A DNA stretch of 64,000 bases from Vitis vinifera (lineage: Eukaryota; Streptophyta; Magnoliopsida; Vitales; Vitaceae). Shown in pieces: positions 11,698 to 23,339 of this stretch. Where the stretch lies: assembly GCF_030704535.1 (NCBI RefSeq), contig NC_081811.1, forward strand, positions 6,304,001 to 6,368,000, written 5' to 3'. The notes under the pieces are model-generated. The model saw nothing but the letters and a program-made list of their open reading frames with translations, was not told the origin of the DNA and ran no database searches. Each line of letters opens with the position of its first letter. Position 1 is the first letter of the stretch. The position numbers were made by a program, and so were the translations under genes.

Positions 11698-14600
11698 GGC
11701 AATAAAAGAGAATATATTAATAGTGCCTTAAAAAGAGCACAACAATGTACACACGATGTATACAATGTGTACCAAAAGGCAAAACAAGGACATTGAGAAG
11801 GCTTATAATCATTTAGACTAGGGATTCCTACATGTAGTTGTGGAGAAAATAGGTTTTGAATGTGGATTGGATGAATTAAGTGGTGTATCTCTACGGTTAG
11901 GTTCTCGATACTCATTATTGGTGCTCATATCAACTTCTTTCAAAGGTCAAGGAGGTTGGGGCCAAGGGGCCATTTTTTCCCCTATTTATTTGTTATGGTG
12001 GCTCTCAATTATCTTTTAAAGAAAGCTTGGGAGGAGGCTTTCTTCTCGATTTTTAAGGTGGGAAGTAGGGGCAATGTGGTGGTGGAAGTATCTAACCTAT
12101 TGTTTGCTAGGATACTCCCATTTTTTGTGAGACATGCAAAGATCAAATGTTCATCTTAGTTGAATTTTAATATGGTTTGAGGCAATTTATGGGTTGAGAA
12201 TTAAACTGGAAAAGAGTGATTTAATTCCACTAGCAGGTGTTACTATTGAAGAGGAATTGGTAGTTGCATTAGCGGATAGAGTAGGGGTGCTCCTTTCTAC
12301 TTATCTAGGTCTCCTTTTGGGAGCTTCCTACAAATCTGTTCTTTTTCCACAAGGCTCTTCTTGGAAAGTGGTATTAGAGGTTTGCATTGGAGAGGGACCT
12401 TTTATGGAAGCAGGTTATCATTGGGAAACTTGGGGAAGAAGGGGGGATGATGTTCTCTTAAGGCAAGGAAGGGGAATGATGAAGGATTGTAGAAGGCAGT
12501 AAATTAAAGACATTGAGATTTCAAAAGTAAAATTTATTTTATTGTGAGCAACTACATGGTGTGGCGATTCATCTTTGATTGTTTCTTTCCCTTCATTGTA
12601 TGCTATATCTTAAACAATGCTTGGGTAGCAAATGCATGGGAGCACGTTGACAAGGAAGGGGACTAGCATTGTATTCCTTGCTTCTCAAGAGAACTCTATA
12701 ATTGGGAGTTAGATGGTGTTGAAGTGTTTCTTTTGAGATTGCAATGAAAATGGAAATCAATAAAGAGGGATGATGAAGATGGGATGGATTGGATAGTTTA
12801 ATGAGCAGAAATTTTTTTAATTAATTCTATTATTCTTATTTGGAGCATAAGAGATCAAAGCCTTTTTGGTGGATGTTATTTGGAATCAATGGGTTCCAAC
12901 AAAAGTGAGCTTTTTCGCTTGGGAAGTAGGTTGGAAAGGAATTTTGACAATGGATTGGTTAAACAGGAGAGGATGGACTTTGGTGAGTATATGTTTTATG
13001 TGCAAAGATGAGGATGAATCTATGGAGCACATCCTCCTTCATTTTGCTGGAGCAAAAATCCTATGGAAGCTGGTCTTCTTGTTTGGAATGTGGTATAGAT
13101 GCTAAATTCTTCGGTAAAAACAACCCTTTTAAGTTGGCATAGATCCTTCATTAGTAAGTAGCGGAAGAAAGCATGGAAAGTTGCTTCTTTGCGTTTATTT
13201 TGGATTATTTGGAAAGAGAGAAATTGAAGGTCTTTTAACAATGTAGAGCCTTTAGATCAAGAACTTAAAACCCTTTTTATGAGTAAATATTTTGAAGTGG
13301 TTTAAAGGGGGTTTTGAGGAGGTGTCCATGTCTATGGTACATTTTGTTGATTGGTAAGGTTACAAGTAAGGGGAAGGAGTATTTTTTGCTTCTCTCTTCT
13401 TGTTCTTTGCCTTTTGGTGTCCCTATATACGTCTTATGTATTTCTGTGTGCCCATTTGCTAGGTGTTTTTAATATATTTCTTTGTTTTCCTTAAAAAGAG
13501 AAAGTAGATGAGGATCTTAGGCATTGTTCCATAAAAAACAAAAGATAATACAAGAGAAGTTTCTCATCAAAATGGAAATACAATGAAAGTTGATTTTTGG
13601 TTACATTTACAAGTTTTTTAGCTAGATATTATTTTGTTGGTGAGAATGGTCGGTTCTTAGCATGGTGCTGAGTTCACAGTAAAAAATTTGAATTTGTGCC
13701 AGGAGATCTTCTTGTTCTCCCCACCTTTGGATAAATGTCACTGTCTGTCACCAAAGGACTTTCACAACAGATGACTGATGAGGCCCTTCAGTTTCTTGAT
13801 GCATTTATACTATGCTGAGAAATTGGAAGGACCAGGACCATGTCTGACTAGTGTTCTTATTTCCATATTTAATGCAGTATCTTCCTCAGGAATGTTACAT
13901 AATTTGCACTTATTTTCCATGTTCTTCCCATGGCATGTGGCTGGTTGCTATAAGATTCTTGCTCCTTGTACATCCACATGAAGGGCTAATCTTAGGAATG
14001 ATCATGAGGCATTCCATGTTAGAGAAAGGAAATCTTGAATAGAATGGAATTCTTGAATAGCCAATTTTATGAAGCTGCTTGTGGAAGTAAATAACAAATA
14101 ATTACCTATGATGACCAGTTCTTTTGAAGATTTGAATTGAACAGGATTTTATCTACTTTGCCCTTACATTGTTAGTTTAGTTTCCACTTGATCCTGACCC
14201 AATTGTTTCCTCAGTGACATGGTTTTGAGTATGGATTTTCATGGATTTTCCTTACTTTGCAATTTAGGGAAAATTGGTGCAGGAAAACTATCGGATCCTC
14301 AAAAACCAAGCTCATGTTAGGCAACAGGCGATAACATGGCTTCTCCTGACCTTCCTTTTGGGACTTCTTTGTTATGTTGTATTTTGTATGTATTGAAACT
14401 TCTTGCCTTGCTGACTGCTGGTTTGTTAAATAGTCTTTCTTGGAGTTGCTTATAATGGCAGCTCTTAGATTAAATTGTCGATTAGCAGGATCTCATTGAT
14501 CCTAGCTTCCTAGCTGTAGAAAGCCACTTTGGATGGTGTTGGAAATCTCGAGTGGGTCTCACCAGGATTTTCTGGTGTTAAATATTTACAGGTAGAATGA

Positions 14601-15588
14601 TTCACTAGGAGTGAACTTTGATGGCTGACTGTTCAGAACCACCACATTCTGTGTTCACCCATAGGGCCTAATCTGTAAGGGTGTAAAGCCTCTGCAGTGA
14701 CCACTAACCTTTCCATCTTGCTGAGTTCCCCCCATGAGGTGGGAAACTTTACTTCTAATTGAATAACTAAGTCGTTTTTAATTTGGCTTGTGTTCACAAA
14801 TGTATGGGGGTGGTCCTAGAGGTGTGTTGGTTGGTTTTGAGATTCTAGCTACTCATGAGATAAAATGGTCTTTCTTATGATTGACATTCATCACTTCATG
14901 TTTAAGAGGATTTTGGAATAATTTATTTGGGCCAAGTTGTTTATACATCATGGAATTGCTTTCTTTGTGGGTTTCTGCTTCAACTAGTTGCTCAACTCTG
15001 CTTCTTTCTTGTATTTTTATTCATTACCTTTCCAAATCCTGCCTTTTATCCTTGCTACAAAATTTGGAATATTGTGTTGCTAAGTAGATTAGCATTCCTA
15101 GACAGCCTAAAAATGGTTGCTCGAGGAAATTCTCCAACTTAATGTTAATCTGGGCAGAGAACTTGAACTAGAATTATATATCTGAAGTACTTAAATGAAG
15201 CCACATGCTGAGCTGTGTGAGTGCATCTTAGTTCTTTATGTGGGTTGTCACCATTCAATCAATTAAACCAAATAAAATATGTGATTTTGCTGTTGTGGGT
15301 AGAAATGTGTAACCTGAAATTTTATTGTTTTCATTGTATAGCTATGTGCTTGCAATTGAGTTCCAGCAGCGAGTGATTGATGCATGGGAAGGCCATGGGC
15401 CGAGTGCTTATGAAGAACTCAGAGAAGCCCAAAGGATTCTCACAGAACTAAAGAAGAAAGCTCGTGGTGCAACCTCAAATGAGCTTATTACAAAGGCCTT
15501 GCCTTTGCCCCACTCTACTGGGTCTGCCCCAACCAGAAATTTGCCATCTGATGTTCCAGTTGATGAAAAGCGATCGAATGTAATTTAG
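8927..15588 (+). CDS. TPR protein, kinesin-light-chain-like
   Basis: Two exons, 8927-10623 and 15342-15588, join in phase across a GT-AG intron (GGA AG|C TAT) and give a 647-residue protein. I chose the ATG at 8927; upstream in-frame codons lack an ATG. From about residue 140 to 600 the protein is a run of tetratricopeptide repeats of the kinesin light chain type (for example YRDLAEAHTAVLNFKEALPF, GYIYNNLGAAYLELDRPQSA). TPRs are protein-binding scaffolds. The first 28 residues are rich in Arg, Ser and Leu and lack acidic residues, which would suit a mitochondrial presequence; I infer an organellar relative rather than the cortical-microtubule KLCR/CMU proteins, but cannot decide. The 4.7-kb intron carries a LINE. 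No coding lesions are seen. Confidence 0.92.
11340..13495 (+). mobile_element. Degraded L1-type LINE in the TPR gene intron
   Basis: The sense strand shows the usual LINE ORF2 order in broken frames. Near 11395-11620 are NTTFLVLISKKGA and KNLKDFRLIRLVGG, followed by RT blocks (VEGRQILDTVLIAN). DIEKAYNHLD and FLHVVVEKIGFE come near 11790-11860. A zf-RVT domain with FFAWEV, LNRRGWTL, CFMCKDEDESMEHILLHF lies at 12870-13080, then a WIIWKERN tail near 13200. The 3' end near 13400-13495 carries the common 'gtgcccatttgctaggtgtttttaatata' pattern and an A-rich end. Stops and frameshifts are frequent. It is in the same orientation as the host gene. Confidence 0.85.
11659..11797 (-). mobile_element. 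LINE 3' end nested in the LINE, antisense
   Basis: A run of about 25 T (11670-11694) followed by AAAGGCAATAAAAGAGAATATATTAA reads, on the minus strand, as a LINE 3' terminus with a poly(A) tail. It interrupts the older LINE between the RT block ending near 11655 and the DIEKAY block starting near 11790. It is a short, heavily 5'-truncated insertion. Target-site duplications are not clear. Confidence 0.6.
13496..15341 (+). other. Remaining TPR-gene intron
   Basis: Unique-looking AT-rich intron with no gene or repeat that I recognise. It ends in a TTGTATAG acceptor at 15341. Confidence 0.6.
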
Positions 15589-17336
15589 CATACTCTTTTT
15601 ATGAACTGACCTACTGCATAGTGAAGCACATTGATGCAAAATTGAGTTTTCTCCTGGCTACGGCATAGATTATCGGTTTGGTTATTTTGGTATCTTTGTA
15701 ATACATATAATAATGTAGCTACTGGCTTAGCATCCATGAAGGTGCCTAAGCAGATACCCATGAATTTTGCTATTCTTTGATATCCATTTTGGGGAAACCT
15801 TAACAACTTCTTTACCAGGTGTTGACTTGTTTTCATCCTCATCAGACTCACCTTATCCTACACTCTTGCTGTTTGCTCAGGTTATCAGAGAAACAATTTT
15901 GTGGCATTCCAATCATATGACAACCTAATTTAAACTGTACTTGGGGGATCGATATTTTGAGTAATTTACAAGAACCTTAAGAGTGTGGGAATTTTATTTT
16001 GTTATAATGAAGTGAAGACCATATTTCACTTGGAATTTTTTATGATGCTCCATTGACCTGAATCAAATCCTGAGGTGGGCTCTGTTTGATATCATATTGC
16101 CTTTTTTTCCCACCTTCTGGTATGCTTCATCTAATGGTTATTTTCTGTCCTTGTACACCCTGTCTTCAGCTTATATGAAGGTATATGAGCCAGGATGCTC
16201 TGTACTCATCCACCACCAAAAAAAGAAAAAAAAAAATGAGGTTCCTCTTATATTTTCAGGTCAGTAAAAACCTTGCAAGTTTTGATGCTGATATGTATGA
16301 GATTTTTCCTCCTCAAGGGCTCAATCTCCCCAAATGGACTCTAGGTCTTTAATTATACATGATTCTTGTTATATGAAATTTTGGGTTTATTTGGTAATTG
16401 TTTTCGAAAATAGTTTTCTGTTTTTTTTTAAATAAAATAAAAAAATAAAGAAAAAAAAAATACATCAGAAAATAAGATATTTTCAAAAAAAAAAATTTAA
16501 TTGTTTTAAAAAATAATTATACAAATATAAAGAATAATTAAAATGAAACATTACATATAAAAGTATTTTAAAACATATTTAAAATATGAAAAATAGAATA
16601 AAAGCATTTTAGGTTTTGAAACAAACTTTTGTTTTATAAAACATTAAAATTATTTAAAAAAATCTATTTTTAAAAACTGTTTTTCAAAATTATTTAAAAA
16701 AAAAAAAAAACACTTCACAAGAGCCTTAGTAGACCCTTTCTCCGTTTCTCAAAGTTTTGGATACAGAATCCTATAGTGAAGGAACAAAGCTGGTTATTTC
16801 TGGCAAGAAACAATGAAAATGGCAAACCAGAATCATGTGTTTGGGCCTTCATCTACGCCAAAATAATTGCACCAAAGACAAGAATGATGGTGATGGCTCC
16901 AAAAGAGACTTCTCTCTGATGCTTTCACTATGGTCACTCGATTGTTTGGAAAGATGGGGTCCCTCTAACCTTTGCTTCCATTTCACTCCTCTCTCTGGCA
17001 TTCTACACATAAAGGGAGAATAAGAAAGCACAATCATTTTCATTCATGAAGAGGAAGAAACTCAAACCAGAATAAAGAGTCTTTTCCAGCACTAGTGGGT
17101 TAAGCAATGATTCTCATTTCCATGCCTACATTTCAGCAAGAACTCAATTCTACTAACCACCCTTATCACACTATCTATGATATCATCCACAATTACTTTA
17201 CACTCATAAAATTCTCTTTATGAAACTATTCCATCTTCTCCAACTCAAAACCAGATATCAAACAGGGAAAAAAACAATTAACAAATTAAGAAAAAAAAAA
17301 AAAAAAAAAAGGTGGGGGGGAAAGAAACCTCAAACT
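15589..17336. other. Intergenic region between TPR gene and ATL gene (convergent)
   Basis: It contains the 3' flanks of two convergent genes. Apart from the AT-rich element at 16385-16720 and an A tract at 17290-17311, nothing coding is seen. Confidence 0.6.
16385..16720. mobile_element. Possible non-autonomous hAT-like element (MITE)
   Basis: A 330-bp AT-rich block opens with TTTGGTAATTGTTTTCGAAA and closes with AAAACTGTTTTTCAAAAT. These complementary subterminal motifs resemble common plant hAT-type MITEs. No clear target-site duplication was found, and the interior is largely A/T homopolymer. Confidence 0.35.
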
Positions 17337-18392
17337 CTATACTAAGAATTCAATAGGAAGAACTGCATTTCTGGATCCTCGGCCATGTCCAAAGGAAAAG
17401 AATGACCTTCTGACTCTGCTATCACATTCTTGACTAGTACTAACCTCACTGAGAGGCCTATTTTTATTCCTTATGATCTCCTGAACGGTCATATAAAGCT
17501 GGGGATCTGCCGCAGAGTCCATTGAGAAAGATCTCCTGATGGGTTGGATTAAGAACTGATCATCTTTTTCTCTTACATCAATGCACTCATCTCCCATACT
17601 TGAAACATAATGAAACTTTCTTGATTTTTTGTTCTCTAGCTTCTGCTGCAACTTTGTTGGGGAGGGGCCTCTAGATTGCACCAACAGTTCTCTTGAATCA
17701 GCTCTTTCTTGTTGTCTTGGTGGTAGTATGACGCCTCTGTCGTCTCCTCCCCCCAATTCTATGACCACAAAATCATCATCACCGCCCATGAGAGCCTCAC
17801 TGAATGGCCGTGGATCTTGGGGTGAAGAGCTTGGGGCAATGATCGGATCATTTCTGTACCGGGTTGTTCCTGAAATGCTTGATCTGCATAAGGGACAATT
17901 AGCATTGCTTTGTAGCCATATATCAATGCAATCCAAGTGGAATGCATGGCTGCAGTTGGGAAGAACTCTTATCATATCATGTTCTTGAAACTCGTTCAAA
18001 CAGACCACACATCCATGGAAGCTTCCCTCTTCACTCTGTCCTCTTCTGAACAGAAAAGTTGGGATTTGGTGAATCAAGGATTCATCCAGCCCACGATTCA
18101 GAAACGTAGGTGAATAGTCCATCAGTGGATCTTCCTGCTGTCGAGATTGAGAGGTAGAAAACCGTCTGAGCAGTTCAATATGGTGCCAGCTCAAGCAGCA
18201 CTTGATCACGAAGATGTAGTAACTAACTAGTAAGAAAGCCGTGGCCATAATGCTTAGCACAGCAATGGCTAAGATAGGGAAAGCAGTGTCTGAAGCAGGG
18301 GAGGAGGGTTGATAGATTGGGTTTTCATGGGTTTTGATGTAAACAAGAGCTTCGGATCCATGGTTGGAAAAATGCATGTGGAATCGATCCAT
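17337..18392 (-). CDS. RING-H2 finger E3 ubiquitin ligase, ATL family (ATL1/ATL16-like)
   Basis: An intronless 351-residue ORF. One transmembrane helix spans about residues 38-63 (FPILAIAVLSIMATAFLLVSYY), followed by the basic KCC..WH motif. The ATL signature GLDES is at 101-105. The RING-H2 ligands are C128, C131, C147, H149, H152, C155, C166 and C169, in PNCSHAFHLDCIDIWL and NCPLCR. The C-terminal MGDECIDVR, PIRRSFSMDS and RRSFFSFG blocks match the ATL1/ATL16 subgroup as I know it. ATL proteins are membrane-anchored E3 ligases that recruit E2 enzymes, often in stress and defence responses; the substrate here is unknown. The ORF is complete with no lesions. The upstream DNA carries a GA tract and a duplicated 66-bp segment. 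Confidence 0.93.
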   Translation of the reverse strand: MDRFHMHFSNHGSEALVYIKTHENPIYQPSSPASDTAFPILAIAVLSIMATAFLLVSYYIFVIKCCLSWHHIELLRRFSTSQSRQQEDPLMDYSPTFLNRGLDESLIHQIPTFLFRRGQSEEGSFHGCVVCLNEFQEHDMIRVLPNCSHAFHLDCIDIWLQSNANCPLCRSSISGTTRYRNDPIIAPSSSPQDPRPFSEALMGGDDDFVVIELGGGDDRGVILPPRQQERADSRELLVQSRGPSPTKLQQKLENKKSRKFHYVSSMGDECIDVREKDDQFLIQPIRRSFSMDSAADPQLYMTVQEIIRNKNRPLSEVSTSQECDSRVRRSFFSFGHGRGSRNAVLPIEFLV

Positions 18393-18486
18393 AAGAGCTG
18401 GGTCTGGAGAAACTTATGAGGAAAATGAGTATTTTGAAGTAGTGATGCAGAAGATATACATGATTTTGACTGATAAGGTCTTGAAG

Positions 18487-18617
18487 AGGAGAGAGAGAGA
18501 GAGAGAGAGATTATAAGAGAACCCCCAAGTGGGATACCATATTGTCTTGAGAAATAGAGATTATGAGAAAGAGAGTTTATAAGAAAACCCCAAGTGGTGT
18601 GCCATATTGTCCTAAGT
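18487..18617. repeat. (GA)n tract plus 66-bp imperfect duplication upstream of ATL gene
   Basis: A GA dinucleotide run (18487-18510) is followed by two imperfect copies with period 66 bp (18511 and 18577), each containing TTATAAGA.AACCCC and CCATATTGTC. They lie about 95-225 bp upstream of the ATL start codon, so probably in its 5' UTR or promoter. Confidence 0.8.
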
Positions 18618-18759
18618 ACTAGAAAGTCAAAGGATTAAAGAAAGGGCTTGCACTGAGTGAGAAGGAAACTTTTGAGAGACACATGTGACTGTGTGAAGAT
18701 GCAGCAGAGTTATGGAGATGAAGTTAAAGTTGGACAAAAGCCCAATCTGACTTGTGTAA

Positions 18760-20990
18760 TTCCCATTATGGAGATGATCTCTTTCAAGACTGAAAATTTG
18801 TTTCCTAATTGAGTAATTAATGAAAATGGAGAGACTGAAGAAGCAGTTTCCCTTGCATTATGCCAGTGTAGTATGACAGGAGCCCACCATTCCTCTGTTT
18901 TAGCATTGTGTAGATGACTTAAACATCTTGTTTCACATGATAATAACCACACTTTATGCTTCACTATAGCTGCCTAAACCTCTTCAATTGTCATTAGCTT
19001 GTCATTAATTTAAGCCACCTCCAAAGGATATTCATCTCAGCTCTCTCCCTCAGTTTTCATTTGCTGGAAATGGGGCAGCTCCTATGGAGAGACTGACTTG
19101 ATAATCAGTATCTGAATTGAAGATCAGGGAAAACAGATAAATATGAGTTCTGTTTGTGCCTAACTCTCTGAAGCTGCATCCTAGTCCTTAACTGTCTGTT
19201 GCTCTAAATGTCTTTTCGTTTCTAGCGTTTCCAGGCCATGAATGATTCTCAATGTTAGTTAACACATAAATTCAAATTCCTTGGTTGTTCTTTTCTGTTA
19301 ATATTTAGCTGGAGGACTTGGTAGAAGTCAAAGATTTTGAAAGGGAATATATACTTTATTTTTCTTCTGTTAATATCTAGCTCGAGGACCTAGTAAAAGT
19401 ATAAGGTTTGGAAAGGGTATATAATTTCATTTTTCTCTAGTATCAGAAGAAAATAGTGAAGCATAAAGTTGTGAAATGGAATATACAATATTTTTCTGCG
19501 GAACTGGAAGCACTTATAAATCTGTGTTGTCCATGATCCATACCAGTGTATTCCTTAAAAGATTGGCATTAAGAAGATGGAAGCACTTGTTTCAAGCTGG
19601 TCTACTAATGCTCAATCCTTGCCTGAAAATTATGTTTTTCCACCAAGACAGACCTGGGAAGCTCATTGTGCCTCCTTGCAAAAGTATTGCTCTGATTGAT
19701 CTTGGGAAAGCAGAGAGCTCTGATCGAGCTGAAACAATTCAGAAAATTTTGGAAGCTAGCCAGGAATATGGACTCTTTCAGATTCACATATCTAATATTC
19801 TTTAACGCTTAACTTTTTTGTTTAAGTATCCATTATGTACAATTTTTGTTCAAGAAAATGATATATATGCTATGAAAGAATGGTTACGGTTTTATTCAAA
19901 TACTGTAAACAGGTGATCAACCATGGGGTTTCAGATAATCTAATAGATGACAGCATGAGCATATTCAAGGAGTTCTTCAACCTGCCAGCTGAGGACAAGG
20001 CAAGCCTTTACTCCACTGACCTCAACAAAAGTTGCAGGCTCTACACAAGCAATTTCACCTATGAGACTGAAGAGGTGCACTTTTGGAGCGATATTCTAAG
20101 ACACCCTTGTCATCCTCTACAAGACCAAGTGCAGATTTGGCCTGAAAAGCCTACTAGATATCGGTAAAGTTAGCAACCCACCCCAATACTGCCATCAATG
20201 TAATTGTGCTTAGAACTAAACCATGATCCATGATTGCCCTTCAAACTGCAGAGAAATTGTTGGGGCTTATTCAGTTGAACTAAGGAAGTTGAGCTTGAAG
20301 ATTTTGGATCTGATATGTGAAGGACTAGGACTGGAACAGGGCTAACTTAGCAAAGGCCAGATGCTGTCAGTGAATCATTATCCGCGGTGCCCAGATCCAA
20401 GCTTGACCCTGGGATTACCTAAACACTGTGACCCTAACCTCAAAACCGTTGTGCTTCAAGGGGATGTGGGTGGGCTTCAAGTCTATAAAGATGGGCATTG
20501 GGCAATGGCTGGGTGTCGAGCCTCTTCCACACGCTTTTGTTGTTAACATTGGCTACCAGTTACAGGTCTAATCTCCCGTCTCTTGCATATATTTCATGAT
20601 GCTTGATGTAGTTTAGCATTACAAACTGAGTTAAATTTGGGTGTAGATTATCAGTAATGGGAAGCTGAGAGGCGCTGAGCACCGGGTGATGACAAATCCA
20701 AGAGAAGCACGGACGACTTCTGCCACCTTCATAAATCCTTCTCCTGACTGTGTCATCCACCCCGCAGAAGCTCTGGTCAATTCAAGCAATCCCCCGCTCT
20801 ACAAGGCCTTTAAATACGTTGACTTTTTTGGCACCTACACAGCCGCTACAGGTGACCCTGAAACTGTCCTCAACCCTCACAAGCTCCAAGCTTAATTTAT
20901 GGTGCCGCATCCAAACATACGGTTTCTTTGAAGGGACTATTCATGTATGTAGTCCTGGAGATCAAATGATGCCTATTCCTCACTAATAAT
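18760..20990 (+). repeat. Segmental duplication, copy A
   Basis: This block matches 53100-55690 in order, from about 800 bp of upstream non-coding DNA (GAGTAATTAATGAAAATGGA, AGTATGACAGGA) through all four dioxygenase exons to a shared 3' motif (TAGTCCTGGA.ATCAAATG). Copy A lacks about 430 bp in the third intron compared with copy B. Confidence 0.9.
19577..20895 (+). pseudogene. Broken 2-oxoglutarate/Fe(II) dioxygenase (H6H-like), copy A
   Basis: All four exon equivalents are recognisable: 19577-19781, 19913-20163, 20252-20565 and 20647-20895. Against the intact paralogue at 53817 there are four separate lesions. A 2-nt loss in exon 1, just after PPRQ, shifts the frame. The first intron's donor is AT instead of GT (19782). 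A 12-nt in-frame loss near 20342 removes four codons, and its junction creates TAA. A 7-nt gain (near 20500) follows KDGH in exon 3. The iron-binding HxD (HCD) and the distal His (GAEHRV) remain but cannot be reached in one frame. The last exon keeps an open frame to its own TAA. It is almost certainly non-functional unless transcribed as a non-coding RNA. Confidence 0.9.
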
Positions 20991-21427
20991 CTCTTCAGGC
21001 TTTGGACGTAGATCTGTCTGCTGGCGCCTGGCAATTTTCTTCAAGGGTTTTGTGGTCATAAAGCATGGATTAAGGCGCCATAAATAAATAAAAAATGTAT
21101 AATTTTTCTTTTATTCCAATGATCTATTGGGGTGAAACCTTGGTGGGTTGACCTAATCCCATCCAATCCAACATTGAGATGACTTTGAATGAATCATTTT
21201 TATAAATAAATAAATATTTACTAAATTTTAAATAATTGAACAATTTCTAAACATCACATATAAATTTCATATTTTTCATAGCAAATATTAGAATTTAATA
21301 CAATTCTTATTTTAAATAAATTTTAAATTTTAAAAAAACAATAACATTTTTTTATTTTAAAAATTAAATATAAACCTAACATAACATACCGTTAAGCATA
21401 TAATATTTTGAAAATGGTATTTTAAGA

Positions 21428-21555
21428 TATACATATCCATTATAATGAAATATGATATTTTAAAATATAAATATCTTATATTATTTCTTGTTATACATAT
21501 CCATTATAATGAAATATGATATTTTAAAATATAAATATCTTATACTATTTCTTGT
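21428..21555. repeat. 64-bp tandem duplication
   Basis: Two almost identical 64-bp units (21428-21491, 21492-21555) start TATACATATCC and end ATTTCTTGT. I see one difference (TATATT/TATACT), so the duplication is recent. Confidence 0.95.
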
Positions 21556-21769
21556 CTCCTCCTAACGTAGAATTTCACTTAGATTTATATAAACCTATAT
21601 ATTTTATATAAAAGATTCATTATTTTATGTATAAGTTTTTACTATTGTCTATTTTTAAAAATAAAAAATACATCGAAAATCATATTTAATGGTTTTCGAA
21701 TCATACAATATCATCAACCCTATCAATGTGACTTGGGTTTTGGAATGTGTATTATCAAATCCTTATTTT

Positions 21770-22620
21770 TGAATGCAATTTTATTTAAATTTAATTAATC
21801 AATGTCTAATTCGTTTTTACTTTTAATATAAATAATACGTTTTTATTATATGGTTTCTTGACTCCATCTGTTCTGATGGTGCCCTTTATGCCTACATATA
21901 GATATATATATTTCCCCTTTTTTTATACTTAAAAATGTAATACCTTCCCACGATTTCTTTATGACAAGTACTCACGATTTTGTCATTTTTATTGTCAATT
22001 TATATTTACTTAAAGATAATAATCCACCCAATATAAATGCAAGCTTGCAAGGTAGACTAATTCAATAGAGATATTAGAGGAAACCATAAAAAAACAATGA
22101 AACGAAAGTAAAAGCCATGGGTTAACTTAATTAACACAATATTAAGTAAACTTTATTAACTCGTAATATTTATGCCCAAACTCTTCACCGTCCTGAAAAT
22201 AAATTGCTCTGACGTCTCAGCAATATTTGCCTATTGCTCTGATGTCTCTCAGCAATATTTGCCTTCTCCCAGAATCATATTATCATTAAATATGTTTATC
22301 TTTTTGTTCCAAATGTTTACCGTCATTTGCTCTGACTAGTTCAATTTATTTAAGGAAATTGTTTTTTCCTTATCAAATTGAGTCAAATTGAGTTGTTTCA
22401 CTTTGTTTAGATACCTTTTTTTTTTTTTTCTAAAATATAATATTAACCACATTTTTAACACTCGTGTTTAAAAATTCATCTTCCATTAGAGAAAAAAGAT
22501 ATAATTTTTAATCTTTTCCTAAAAAAAAAAACAACCATAAGTTATTTTTGTAAACACTTTTTTTTTTGAAAAAAATATAAATTGTTTTTAAAAATAATTT
22601 GTTTATTTTAACTATTAACA
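21770..22620 (+). repeat. Dispersed AT-rich repeat, copy 1 (partial)
   Basis: Shares ordered blocks with 30490-32215 and 61605-63110: TTTAATATAA.TAA, GATTTCT.TGTGAC-like, CAATTTATATTTACTT, AATGCAAG, and ATGGAGATATT-like. It carries no coding capacity that I can see. Confidence 0.65.
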
Positions 22621-22867
22621 TCTTTATAAAAACATATGATATGAATAGTAATATTATAATAAAATCATAATTATAAAGATCTTGTTTGATTCAAAGTCCA
22701 TTCCAATGATTAAAAAAATGTATTAAAACATAATTATGTGTAGAAGAAAAATAATAAAATCATTTTAAATCCATAAATTTGAGTGATAATTATGTTATTT
22801 TTAAAGTTTTAAATTATTTTTAAAATATTTTATTTGTATTAAATTTTGTTTAATTTGAAGTATATTT

Positions 22868-23268
22868 TGATAGAATAAATATGGACCTACATTATATTAA
22901 ATATTGTTGGGATTTAGCTATCCATATATATACAATTTCTATTTGATTAAGACTATGGGTCACCTATGTGCAGAGCCCAATGCCATCACGGACCTTAGAT
23001 GATAGGCACCTAAGACTCGTGAGGCCCAATAGCCAAAGGGTATGGGCCCTAAGGCAGGAGGGTATAAATCCAAATGTCAGTTCCTTGTATGACAACAACA
23101 TTTTGAAACAAAAGGAACTTGTTCTGTCCTGTTCCCATCATCAGAGAGAATCTAAAGGAAAGGTGGTCCCTCTACAGCCTTAGAAGATCCATACATCTTC
23201 AACAAAATATAAAATGAAATCATGTTTTTTGTGTCTTGGGTGATAATGGAAAATAAAGAAATCTAACA
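22868..23268 (+). repeat. 5' LTR of the Copia element
   Basis: A 401-bp LTR starting TGATAGAATAAA and ending ATCTAACA. It includes a likely TATA box (TATAAAT, 23063-23069). This is the promoter-bearing repeat of the element. Confidence 0.95.
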
Positions 23269-23270
23269 AT

Positions 23271-23283
23271 TGGTATCAGAGCC
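23271..23283 (+). other. Primer-binding site (initiator tRNA-Met)
   Basis: TGGTATCAGAGCC, two bases after the 5' LTR, is the classic plant Copia minus-strand primer site complementary to the 3' end of initiator tRNA-Met. Confidence 0.95.
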
Positions 23284-23339
23284 TCCCATTTTCACCAAAA
23301 CACTTATTAATACAGAAACAACAGAAAATAAATCTGGGC

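Larger units (their letters stand above)
20991..22862. other. AT-rich intergenic DNA
   Basis: No genes. It contains a 64-bp tandem duplication (21428-21555), a dispersed repeat (about 21770-22620), and a short 31-33-bp tandem pair near 22203-22265 (GCTCTGA.GTCTC, AGCAATATTTGCC). Confidence 0.7.
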
